Shown: positions 1-5,246 of the stretch, one piece after another | Layout: every line of letters starts with the position of its first letter | How positions within the stretch are numbered: position 1 is the first letter of the stretch | The notes under the pieces: model-generated | Told to the model about the DNA's origin: nothing | Seen by the model: the letters and a program-made list of their open reading frames with translations, nothing else | The model's database searches: none | Source of the DNA: Bacteroidota bacterium | GTDB lineage: Bacteria; Bacteroidota; Bacteroidia; Cytophagales; Cyclobacteriaceae | Length of the DNA stretch: 5,246 bases | Assembly (NCBI GenBank): GCA_027297025.1 | Contig: JAPUIM010000171.1 | Coordinates: 1-5,246 of the forward strand | Direction of reading: 5' to 3' | Made by a program: the position numbers and the translations under genes

Positions 1-29
1 TCTATTAAGTAAATTATTCATCAACAATT

Positions 30-41
30 CACCACTTGGTG
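30..41. repeat. Short palindrome CACCA-CT-TGGTG
   Basis: Two perfect 5-base arms (30-34 and 37-41) surround a 2-base centre, about 110 bases upstream of the sigma factor gene. A 2-base loop is too tight for a good RNA hairpin and no T-run follows, so a protein-binding site is likelier than a terminator. It could also be chance in a 152-base spacer. Confidence 0.3.
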
Positions 42-60
42 CGTAAATTTATTTAACTAA

Positions 61-99
61 ATAGGAATTATAACTCATTAATTGCCATAGAGTTCCTAT
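61..99. repeat. Inverted repeat with 7-base arms upstream of the sigma gene
   Basis: ATAGGAA at 61-67 is the exact reverse complement of TTCCTAT at 93-99, with a 25-base gap. A second, mutually exclusive pairing exists inside it: AACTC at 72-76 with GAGTT at 90-94. The arms flank and overlap the candidate promoter at 82-109, so the repeat could be an operator. Read on the minus strand, the right arm contains GGAAC, which resembles the -35 element of many ECF promoters but points away from the gene. The repeat is seen directly; its function is inference. Confidence 0.35.
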
Positions 100-109
100 A
101 ATATTTTGG
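82..109 (+). promoter_or_regulatory. Candidate Bacteroidota-type promoter for the sigma/anti-sigma/gmk/nadD group
   Basis: TTG at 82-84 is followed after 17 bases by TATTTTGG at 102-109, which matches five of the six fixed positions of the Bacteroidota -7 element TAnnTTTG. The spacer lies at the short end of the range reported for the phylum. Transcription would start near 115, giving a leader of about 35-40 bases before the ATG at 153. Such short motifs arise easily in AT-rich DNA, so this is only a candidate. Confidence 0.3.
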
Positions 110-152
110 TCATTTTCAGAATCGTGCACATCATCAAAAAAATAAGTGAACC

Positions 153-749
153 ATGTTAAATTCAGTGACCGAGTACCAAAGGAAGGCGTACACCAGTATC
201 CAAAAATTTAGGATTTTCGACAATGAATTTTTACCCTTCATCGATTCCATGTACAACTTCGCTTTTCGTTTAACATTCGATGAGGATGATGCCAAAGACC
301 TGGTTCAAGAGACCTATCTAAAAGCATTCAGGTTTATCAATTCTTTTCAGGAAGGAACTAATGCCAAAGCTTGGTTGTTCCGGATATTGAAGAACAGCTT
401 CATCAACGACTTTAGAAAAAAAAGCAAAGAACCGGCTAAAGTCGATTATCAGGAAGTTGAGACTTATTACAATTCGGATGATGTAAATCGGCCCATCACT
501 AGTGACCTAAGAGTTGAATCGCTCCAGGACATGATTGGTGATGAGGTATCGATTGCATTAAATTGCTTGGCGGTTGATTTCCGAACGGTAATTATTTTAT
601 GTGACCTGGAAGGATTCACTTATGAAGAAATGGCCAAAATTCTGGATATCCCAATTGGTACCGTAAGGTCTAGGTTGCATCGAGCCCGTAACTTGTTGAA
701 GGTTAAACTTCATACATATGCCGGTTCCATGGGATATAAAGTTTACTAA
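153..749 (+). CDS. RNA polymerase sigma factor, ECF subfamily (sigma-70 family)
   Basis: This is an alternative sigma factor that binds core RNA polymerase and directs it to a dedicated promoter set. The protein is 198 residues, close to the usual ECF length, and has only regions 2 and 4. Region 2 covers roughly residues 27-92. It includes the acidic, core-binding stretch around DAKDLVQETYLKAFR (47-60) and the promoter-melting and -10-recognition helix around NAKAWLFRILKN (70-81). A polar linker (about 91-125) leads to region 4 (about 130-187), whose helix-turn-helix is YEEMAKILDIPIGTVRSRL (157-175). The linker VDYQEVETYYNS is one I associate with a widespread Bacteroidota ECF group. The ATG at 153 is the only sensible start, although about 20 residues precede the conserved part. 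No Shine-Dalgarno is evident. The anti-sigma gene starts 8 bases downstream, which supports a cognate pair. The regulon cannot be read from this window. Confidence 0.93.
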   Translation: MLNSVTEYQRKAYTSIQKFRIFDNEFLPFIDSMYNFAFRLTFDEDDAKDLVQETYLKAFRFINSFQEGTNAKAWLFRILKNSFINDFRKKSKEPAKVDYQEVETYYNSDDVNRPITSDLRVESLQDMIGDEVSIALNCLAVDFRTVIILCDLEGFTYEEMAKILDIPIGTVRSRLHRARNLLKVKLHTYAGSMGYKVY

Positions 750-757
750 TTAATACT

Positions 758-1045
758 ATGGCAATAAACTTTCCCCAGTGGTTTAAAGGGGTATACCAAA
801 CCAAAAGTGATGATTTTTCTGATTGTGATCGGTGCTTGGAAGTATTACAATTGATAATTGATGGAGAGGCCGATCAGGAACAACAACTATATTTTAGTAA
901 GCATATTAAGAACTGTGTGTCCTGTCTGGATCACTACCACTTGGACCAAGAGATTAAGAATCTTATAAAACAGAAAATTGAGATAAAAAGTGTACCTTCA
1001 GATCTTATAGAATCCATCAGAAATAAGATCCTGGAAACCGCTTGA
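758..1045 (+). CDS. Soluble zinc-type (ZAS/zf-HC2) anti-sigma factor
   Basis: This small 95-residue protein probably binds and inhibits the sigma factor encoded just upstream. The key evidence is the HxxxCxxC motif at His49, Cys53 and Cys56, diagnostic of the ZAS (zinc-associated anti-sigma) family, plus Cys23 lying 26 residues before the histidine. Cys26 is an additional nearby thiol. As I recall the Streptomyces redox-sensing factor RsrA, its ligands Cys11, His37, Cys41 and Cys44 have the same spacing. There is no hydrophobic segment long enough to cross a membrane, so it is cytoplasmic, unlike the many membrane-bound anti-sigma factors. The C-terminal half (about 60-95) is charged and probably helical. 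It starts 8 bases after the sigma stop codon and its own stop overlaps the gmk start. Family assignment is firm; redox sensing is inference. Confidence 0.82.
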   Translation: MAINFPQWFKGVYQTKSDDFSDCDRCLEVLQLIIDGEADQEQQLYFSKHIKNCVSCLDHYHLDQEIKNLIKQKIEIKSVPSDLIESIRNKILETA

Positions 1046-1617
1046 AGCAAACAGGTAAGGTAATCATTTTTTCAGCCCCATCTGGTTCTGGGAAGACCAC
1101 AATAGCCAAACATCTATTGTCTAAAAATGATAATCTGGGATTTTCCATTTCAGCCAGTACCAGGGATAAGCGAGGAAGAGTTGAAGTTGACGGAATAGAC
1201 TATTATTTTCTATCTCCTGAAGAATTTAAGTCCAAAATAGACAACCATGAATTCATAGAATGGGAGGAGGTATATCAGGGCAACTATTATGGAACTTTAA
1301 AATCTGAGATAGAAAGATTATGGTCTGAGGGAAAACATGTGGTATTCGACGTGGACGTGAAAGGGGGGTTAAATCTAAAAAAATATTTCGGAGATCAGGC
1401 GTTGGCTATATTCGTAAAAGTGCCATCTATGGAAATTCTCAAGGATCGTTTGGGTCTGCGGGATACGGAAACTGAGGATAGTATTTCACAGAGGCTCTTT
1501 AAGGCGCGTTTTGAAATTACGTTCGAAGATAAATTTGACCAAGTCCTTATCAACAAAGATCTGGACCAGTCTCTCACCGAAGCCCAAAAACTAGTAGATG
1601 ATTTTATTAATAGCTGA
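1042..1617 (+). CDS. gmk: Guanylate kinase
   Basis: The enzyme phosphorylates GMP (and dGMP) with ATP to GDP in the cytoplasm, an essential step in GTP and dGTP supply. At 191 residues it is a normal single-domain enzyme. The P-loop is APSGSGKT (residues 12-19, Lys18). The GMP-binding part follows: SASTRDKRG (37-45) with Arg41 and Arg44, DYYF (53-56), then FIEWEEVYQGNYYGT (71-85). VFDVDVKGG (101-109) is the conserved strand and loop, and the arginine-bearing lid lies near 135-155. The start is TTG: its TTGA overlaps the TGA stop of the anti-sigma gene by four bases, an in-frame TAA at 1024 closes the frame upstream, and no ATG lies before the P-loop. Translation is therefore probably coupled to the anti-sigma gene. 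In other Bacteroidota I would expect a yicC-family gene before gmk, and none is present here. Confidence 0.96.
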   Translation: MKQTGKVIIFSAPSGSGKTTIAKHLLSKNDNLGFSISASTRDKRGRVEVDGIDYYFLSPEEFKSKIDNHEFIEWEEVYQGNYYGTLKSEIERLWSEGKHVVFDVDVKGGLNLKKYFGDQALAIFVKVPSMEILKDRLGLRDTETEDSISQRLFKARFEITFEDKFDQVLINKDLDQSLTEAQKLVDDFINS

Positions 1618-1657
1618 GTCTGATTAAATTTAGGCTTATCAATAAGGTTTAAACTAC

Positions 1658-2233
1658 GTGCGAATCGGACTGTTTTTTGGTTCCTTTAACCCTATACATA
1701 TTGGTCATTTGATCATAGCCAATATCATTGCTGACAGTGATGAAGTAGACCAAGTCTGGTTTGTAGTCTCACCACTAAATCCCTTTAAAAAAAGCAGCAA
1801 GTCACTTATACACGAATTTGATCGATACGATATGGTTGAAGCGGCAAGCATGGACAGTTATAATCTAAAGGTTACGGATGTTGAATTTAACCTTCCCAAA
1901 CCTAGCTATACCATCGATACACTGGCCTATTTATCGGATAAGCACCCAGAGGATCATTTTAAATTGATCATTGGAGAAGATAATTTGGAAAGCTTTCCAA
2001 AATGGAAAAACCATCAACAAATACTATCACAATACGGATTATTGGTATATCCTCGTCCAAGGGCGGCAAACTCCCAACTATTTACACACTCCAAAGTAAA
2101 GGTGATCGACGCCCCAAAGATTGATATTTCTGCGACTTTCATAAGAGAACGGATCTCTAAAAATAAGTCGGTGAAATACTTAATTCCAGCAGGTGTATGG
2201 GAGTTGATTGAAAAAAGGAAATTATATCACTAA
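1658..2233 (+). CDS. nadD: Nicotinate-nucleotide adenylyltransferase
   Basis: NadD transfers AMP from ATP to nicotinate mononucleotide, giving deamido-NAD, the penultimate step of NAD synthesis. The 191-residue protein has the nucleotidyltransferase signature GSFNPIHIGH at 8-17, with the HxGH pair His14 and His17, and the second ATP-binding motif ISATFIR at 157-163. Between them lie VSPLNPFKK, PSYTIDTL and the GEDNL segment that are typical of NadD. Start: GTG at 1658 gives the expected beginning MRIGLFFGSF. The nearest upstream in-frame codon of note is a stop at 1643-1645 with no ATG between, so GTG is effectively forced. Only AAGG at 1644-1647 could serve as a weak ribosome site. It follows gmk by 40 bases with no convincing terminator, so the two are probably co-transcribed. 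It converges on frr with a 3-base gap. Confidence 0.96.
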   Translation: MRIGLFFGSFNPIHIGHLIIANIIADSDEVDQVWFVVSPLNPFKKSSKSLIHEFDRYDMVEAASMDSYNLKVTDVEFNLPKPSYTIDTLAYLSDKHPEDHFKLIIGEDNLESFPKWKNHQQILSQYGLLVYPRPRAANSQLFTHSKVKVIDAPKIDISATFIRERISKNKSVKYLIPAGVWELIEKRKLYH

Positions 2234-2245
2234 CGGTTATACCGT
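2233..2245. other. Small hairpin at the nadD/frr convergent junction
   Basis: ACGGT (2233-2237) and ACCGT (2241-2245) are complementary around a 3-base TAT loop, exactly at the junction of the two convergent stop codons. A symmetric stem here could help end transcription from both sides. It is only five base pairs and lacks an adjacent U-tract; on the minus strand the nearest T-run is about 20 bases further on. It is weak as an intrinsic terminator. Confidence 0.25.
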
Positions 2246-2797
2246 CATAATATCCTGTTCTTTCTGGGTCAGAAATGAGTCAATTTTTTCGGAGTATTCC
2301 TTGGTTAATTCTTGCACCTGGTCCTCTCCACGTTTGATATCATCTTCCGAAACTCCTTCATCTTTGAGATCTTTAATAGTATGAATGGCTTCATGCCTGG
2401 CATTTCTAACGCTAATCCTTCCTTGTTCTGCTTCACCACGGGCGTGCTTAACTAAGGTGACTCTTCGTTCCTCAGTTAAGGGTGGAATAAAAATCCTGAT
2501 TAACTCACCATCATTTTGGGGATTGAGCCCCAGGTCACTATTGAGGATGGCTTTTTCTAGTTCTGGGATCAATGTTTTTTCCCATGGTTTCACTAGGATA
2601 GACCTGGGATCAGGAGCGTTGACAGATGCAACTTGATTTATAGGTGTCGGATTTCCATAGTAGTTTACCATCAATCCATCCAATATTTGAGGCATGGCCT
2701 TTCCAGCCCTTACTTTTAACAGCTCGCCCTTTACATGTTTGAAGGCCTTTTCCATTGCTTCTCTCGCCAGATCTAGCACAAGTTGTATTTCTTCCAT
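2237..2797 (-). CDS. frr: Ribosome recycling factor
   Basis: RRF works with EF-G after termination to split the 70S ribosome and free it from mRNA and tRNA. The protein is 186 residues, the standard length. The N-terminal helix of domain I (1-29) leads to KVRAGKAMPQILDGL (28-42), then the beta-rich domain II containing YYGNPTPINQVASV (46-59), DPRSILVKPW (63-72) and the LNPQNDGELIRI stretch. The two long C-terminal helices begin at PPLTEERR (105-112) and carry GEAEQGRISVRNAR (121-134), including the conserved arginine cluster near 131-134 implicated in ribosome binding. The ATG at 2797 lies 14 bases after the pyrH stop codon, with only a weak AAAGA upstream. The pyrH-frr order is common across bacteria and supports co-transcription. 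Confidence 0.97.
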   Translation of the reverse strand: MEEIQLVLDLAREAMEKAFKHVKGELLKVRAGKAMPQILDGLMVNYYGNPTPINQVASVNAPDPRSILVKPWEKTLIPELEKAILNSDLGLNPQNDGELIRIFIPPLTEERRVTLVKHARGEAEQGRISVRNARHEAIHTIKDLKDEGVSEDDIKRGEDQVQELTKEYSEKIDSFLTQKEQDIMTV

Positions 2798-2811
2798 GAT
2801 CTTTAGTATTG

Positions 2812-3519
2812 TTACGCAGTGATTAGAGTTCCTACTTCTTCTCCTTCCACCAACTTTACCAAATTACCGGGCTTGTTCATATCAAATACGATGATAGGCA
2901 AATTATTTTCCATACACAAAGTGAATGCGGTCATGTCCATTACGTTCAGGCCTTTCCGGTAAACCTCTTGAAACGAAATACTGGAAAAACGGGTGGCATT
3001 GGGATCTTTCTCAGGATCTGCTGAATACACTCCATCTACCCTCGTCCCTTTCAGTATTACATCCGCGTTTATTTCAATCGCCCGTAAACTGGCAGTGGAA
3101 TCGGTGGTAAAATAAGGATTTCCGGTACCTGCTCCAAATAGTACAATGCGTCCTTTTTCCAAATGTCGGATAGCCCTCCTACGAATAAACGGTTCACATA
3201 CTTGCTCCATGTTGATCCCGGACATTAATCGGGTAAACACTCCTTGATTTTCCAATGCACTTTGAAGCGCCATGGCATTGAAAACAGTGGCCAGCATACC
3301 CATATAATCTCCTTGCACCCGGTCAATACCCGAACTCTCAGCTTCTACTCCTCTAAAAATATTACCCCCTCCTATAACAATGGCCACTTCCAGGCCTAGT
3401 TCTTTTACTTTCTTGACCTCGAGGGAATATTGTTTTAGCCTTTCCGGGTCAATTCCATAGTTTTTCTCACCCATTAAGGCTTCCCCACTTAATTTCAACA
3501 GGACCCTTTTATATTTCAT
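2812..3519 (-). CDS. pyrH: Uridylate (UMP) kinase
   Basis: PyrH phosphorylates UMP to UDP using ATP, feeding all pyrimidine nucleotide pools. It belongs to the amino-acid kinase fold and acts as a hexamer in the cytoplasm. The 235-residue protein has the KLSGEAL phosphate-binding start at 9-15, the glycine loop IGGGNIFRG at 49-57, the [11 protein letters not shown]-binding stretch at 71-78 and [12 protein letters not shown] at 129-140, which contacts UMP and ATP. TRVDGVY and the DP of YSADPEKDP follow, and the C-terminus ([10 protein letters not shown]) is typical. Length and motifs are complete. The ATG at 3519 gives the canonical [12 protein letters not shown] beginning. The gene sits 45 bases after the biotin carrier gene and 14 before frr. 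The usual upstream partners rpsB and tsf are absent. Confidence 0.97.
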   Translation of the reverse strand: MKYKRVLLKLSGEALMGEKNYGIDPERLKQYSLEVKKVKELGLEVAIVIGGGNIFRGVEAESSGIDRVQGDYMGMLATVFNAMALQSALENQGVFTRLMSGINMEQVCEPFIRRRAIRHLEKGRIVLFGAGTGNPYFTTDSTASLRAIEINADVILKGTRVDGVYSADPEKDPNATRFSSISFQEVYRKGLNVMDMTAFTLCMENNLPIIVFDMNKPGNLVKLVEGEEVGTLITA

Positions 3520-3537
3520 TAGTAACTAAAATTGATT

Positions 3538-3545
3538 CAAATCTA
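3538..3545 (-). promoter_or_regulatory. Possible -7 element upstream of pyrH
   Basis: On the minus strand this reads TAGATTTG, a perfect match to the Bacteroidota -7 consensus TAnnTTTG, 18 bases before the pyrH ATG. The nearest upstream TTG lies 27 bases away, too far for a standard -33 element, so support is partial. If it is real, pyrH-frr would have its own promoter with a very short leader. Confidence 0.3.
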
Positions 3546-3564
3546 CTGGATTAATTATTACTTT

Positions 3565-4083
3565 TTAAAATTCAATTAGCACCTGGTTTTTTTCTACGCT
3601 TTGTCCTGGACTTACCATAAGGTTTTTTACTACTCCATCTCCTGCAGACTTGAGCACATTTTCCATTTTCATGGCTTCTAGTACCAACAAGGGATCGCCT
3701 TTTTTAACCTCCGTTCCGTTTTTCACTTGTATGTCTATGACCAAACCGGGCATGGGAGCTTTCAATATTTGTAAAGTTGTATCCTGAGTATCACTCATAC
3801 CCCATTTTTCCAACAATAGATCAAGACGGTCTTTCAACCTAACTTGATATATTTGGCCGTTTATTTTAATCCTATATTCTTTGCTATTGGAATCCTGGGA
3901 TAATAGTTCTGCACTATACGATTTACCATCCTTTATGATGTGATAATAATTTGTTTTGATCTTTCTAAGGTCCAAATCAAAATCCTTATCGTCTAGTATA
4001 ACTTTCCCGTCATTTGAATTTATTTCGAATGATTTGGGATTGGAGGGTGTAATGCCAATCTTTTGTACAATGGCTTTGAGCAT
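3565..4083 (-). CDS. Biotin carboxyl carrier subunit of an acyl-CoA carboxylase
   Basis: This 172-residue protein carries biotin on a swinging lysine and shuttles the carboxyl group between a biotin carboxylase and a carboxyltransferase acting on acetyl-, propionyl- or a similar acyl-CoA. The C-terminal biotinyl/lipoyl domain (about 105-172) begins at KAPMPGL (109-115) and has the biotinylation motif EAMKMEN with Lys139 as the target, 33 residues from the C-terminus. The N-terminal half has beta-rich stretches (YYHIIKDGKSYSAELL, YRIKINGQIYQVRLKDR) like those in the stand-alone Bacteroidota carrier subunits often named 'biotin carboxyl carrier protein subunit'. It differs from classical AccB, which has a Pro/Ala-rich linker. 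No biotin carboxylase or carboxyltransferase gene lies next to it here, so its exact complex is unknown. The ATG at 4083 is well placed and no Shine-Dalgarno is visible. Confidence 0.88.
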   Translation of the reverse strand: MLKAIVQKIGITPSNPKSFEINSNDGKVILDDKDFDLDLRKIKTNYYHIIKDGKSYSAELLSQDSNSKEYRIKINGQIYQVRLKDRLDLLLEKWGMSDTQDTTLQILKAPMPGLVIDIQVKNGTEVKKGDPLLVLEAMKMENVLKSAGDGVVKNLMVSPGQSVEKNQVLIEF

Positions 4084-4153
4084 TGTTCTTAATTTGAAAA
4101 TTTAAATATAGTTGAAATTGCAAGAATATATTTTCAATCTTTGACAAATTTTA
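4084..4153. promoter_or_regulatory. Divergent promoter region between the biotin carrier and M1 peptidase genes
   Basis: This 70-base AT-rich spacer must hold the promoters of both outward-facing genes. On the plus strand, TTG at 4112-4114 and AATCTTTG at 4136-4143 are 21 bases apart; the latter matches five of the six fixed positions of TAnnTTTG. This is a reasonable fit but would give a leader of only a few bases before 4154. On the minus strand, TATATTTA lies about 24 bases from a TTG, a poorer fit. The region's role is secure from the gene layout; the individual elements are tentative. Confidence 0.45.
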
Positions 4154-5246
4154 ATGCAGCAAATGTCCAGAAAACTTATTCAATCCATCCTTTTATTTAC
4201 ATTTCTTGGGTCTTTATTAAGCTGTAAAGTACAACAGTCAACTACGGTGGGTTCAACTGATGAAGCAGGGGCAGTTTCATCAACAGAATTAGAGAAATCA
4301 TACCCTGCGGAACTTCTTCCATTGATTTATCACCCTCAACCCTCCCGCGAAAATGATTTGATCCACACCCTATTGGAAGTGAAGTTCGATTGGAAAAATC
4401 AGCAGCTGATTGGAAAGGCCCGCCTTGAGCTTAAACCCTACTTTTACCCCAAGAACCAACTGTTACTAGATGCCAAAGGTTTTGAGATAAGTGGTATTCA
4501 TCTGATAAGAAACGATGTCAGAAAAAAACTCGATTATGAATATGATGGTTTGATGATTTACATTGAGTTGGATAGGGAATACAACCGAAACGAACATTAT
4601 CTGGTAGAGATTGATTATATCGCAAAACCCTATGAATTTGTAGAGGACGATCCATTCAATCAAAATCCTTATAAAGGTTTGTACTTTATCAATCCAACTG
4701 GAGGGGATTCCTTAAAGCCAAGACAAATTTGGACCCAAGGAGAGACAGAATATAATTCCATATGGTTTCCAACTATTGATCAACCCAATGAACGAACCAC
4801 TCAGGAAATGTTTATCACCACCGATACTGCCTTTACCACCTTGTCCAATGGGGTATTGGTATATTCTCAAAACAATGGAGATGGTACCAAGACCGACTAT
4901 TGGAAGATGGATCAACCCCATTCCCCCCATCTATTCATGATGGCCATTGGAGAATTTGCAATAGTAAAAGATCATTGGAGTTCCACAAACAAACAGATAG
5001 AGGTGAATTATTACCTGGAACCGTCTTATAAAGATTATGCCAAGCAAATATTCGGCAACACTCCTAAAATGTTAAGTTTTTTCTCCAATCGTTTGGGATA
5101 TGAATTTCCATGGCCCAAATATTCACAGGTTATAGTGAGAGATTTCGTGACTGGAGCTATGGAAAACACTACCGCTTCAGTGTTTATGGAATCGTTGCAG
5201 ATGGACCATCGGGAATTAGAAGATGTGAACTGGGATTATATCATAG
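4154..5246 (+). CDS. M1-family zinc aminopeptidase, probable lipoprotein (3' end outside window)
   Basis: This is a peptidase of the M1 (gluzincin, aminopeptidase N-like) family, which removes N-terminal residues from peptides. The first 364 residues are present and the frame is open to the window edge. Residues 1-24 form a lipoprotein signal: Arg6-Lys7, a hydrophobic core, and a lipobox LLSC with Cys24 as the expected lipidation site, so the enzyme is probably anchored in the envelope. The beta-sandwich N-terminal domain runs from about 65 to 250 and includes IWTQGETEYNSIWFPT, a segment typical of Bacteroidota M1 enzymes (WTQGE at 193-197). The catalytic domain begins after that, and the substrate-binding GAMEN motif is at 334-338. 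The sequence stops at DWDYII-like residues (NWDYII) immediately before where HExxH should follow, so zinc ligands cannot be checked. ATG at 4163 (residue 4) is an equally plausible start. Confidence 0.9.
   Translation, partial: MQQMSRKLIQSILLFTFLGSLLSCKVQQSTTVGSTDEAGAVSSTELEKSYPAELLPLIYHPQPSRENDLIHTLLEVKFDWKNQQLIGKARLELKPYFYPKNQLLLDAKGFEISGIHLIRNDVRKKLDYEYDGLMIYIELDREYNRNEHYLVEIDYIAKPYEFVEDDPFNQNPYKGLYFINPTGGDSLKPRQIWTQGETEYNSIWFPTIDQPNERTTQEMFITTDTAFTTLSNGVLVYSQNNGDGTKTDYWKMDQPHSPHLFMMAIGEFAIVKDHWSSTNKQIEVNYYLEPSYKDYAKQIFGNTPKMLSFFSNRLGYEFPWPKYSQVIVRDFVTGAMENTTASVFMESLQMDHRELEDVNWDYII

Noticed and set aside
1..152. Tail of an upstream gene or a small RNA in the leading spacer
   Set aside because: No frame gives a recognisable protein end, and no convincing structured RNA or terminator is visible beyond the two short inverted repeats listed.
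1395..1577. Minus-strand open frame inside gmk (60 codons)
   Set aside because: It lies wholly inside the well-supported gmk frame, resembles no family I know and has no promoter or neighbour that would support it.
1629..1648. Possible terminator hairpin between gmk and nadD (CTTA-TCAA-TAAG)
   Set aside because: The stem is only four A/T-rich base pairs, extension hits mismatches, and no U-tract follows. It cannot be told from chance, and read-through into nadD is likelier.
2385..2636. Plus-strand open frame opposite frr
   Set aside because: The frr protein is full-length with conserved motifs on the other strand. The opposing frame encodes a low-complexity, Ser/Leu-rich product with no recognisable domain.
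2925..3110. Plus-strand open frame opposite pyrH
   Set aside because: It overlaps the complete and conserved pyrH on the opposite strand and shows no domain features.
4466..4930. Two minus-strand open frames, one hydrophobic, opposite the M1 peptidase
   Set aside because: The plus strand holds an uninterrupted M1 peptidase frame with a lipobox and GAMEN. The hydrophobic look of the reverse frame is a by-product of coding for polar residues on the other strand.
1..5246. Mobile element, CRISPR array, defence or phage module, tRNA or rRNA
   Set aside because: No transposase or integrase, no spaced direct repeats, no terminal repeats and no tRNA-like cloverleaf were seen. All genes fit housekeeping or regulatory families.

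Overview
The window looks like ordinary chromosomal DNA from a member of the Bacteroidota, probably of the Cytophagia type. Four things point there. The protein sequences resemble that phylum's versions of NadD, Gmk, the biotin carrier subunit and the M1 peptidase. The DNA is AT-rich with compact spacing. Start codons lack clear Shine-Dalgarno sequences. Candidate promoters fit the TTG / TAnnTTTG pattern better than the E. coli -35/-10 pattern. The lineage call is from recognition only; no search was run.

Layout. Bases 1-152 are non-coding, with a short palindrome, a long-looped inverted repeat and a candidate promoter. Four plus-strand genes follow in tight order: an ECF sigma factor (153-749), a small soluble zinc-type anti-sigma factor (758-1045), guanylate kinase gmk (1042-1617, TTG start overlapping the anti-sigma stop codon) and nadD (1658-2233, GTG start). 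Only three bases separate nadD from a convergent minus-strand group that reads, in transcription order, biotin carrier subunit (4083-3565), pyrH (3519-2812) and frr (2797-2237). A 70-base AT-rich divergent spacer leads to a plus-strand lipoprotein-type M1 aminopeptidase (4154 onward), which the window edge cuts just before the expected HExxH zinc motif.

How the genes fit together. Sigma and anti-sigma form a regulatory pair. Their tight coupling to gmk (GMP to GDP) and nadD (nicotinate mononucleotide to its adenine dinucleotide) suggests co-transcription of a stress or redox regulator with nucleotide and NAD synthesis genes. pyrH (UMP to UDP) and frr (ribosome recycling) are a widespread pair. 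The biotin carrier subunit stands without its carboxylase partners.

I see no mobile element, CRISPR array, RNA gene, phage gene or defence system. The most interesting point is the sigma/anti-sigma pair joined by a 4-base overlap to gmk, with an RsrA-like zinc-ligand spacing in the anti-sigma factor. I found no convincing undescribed system.
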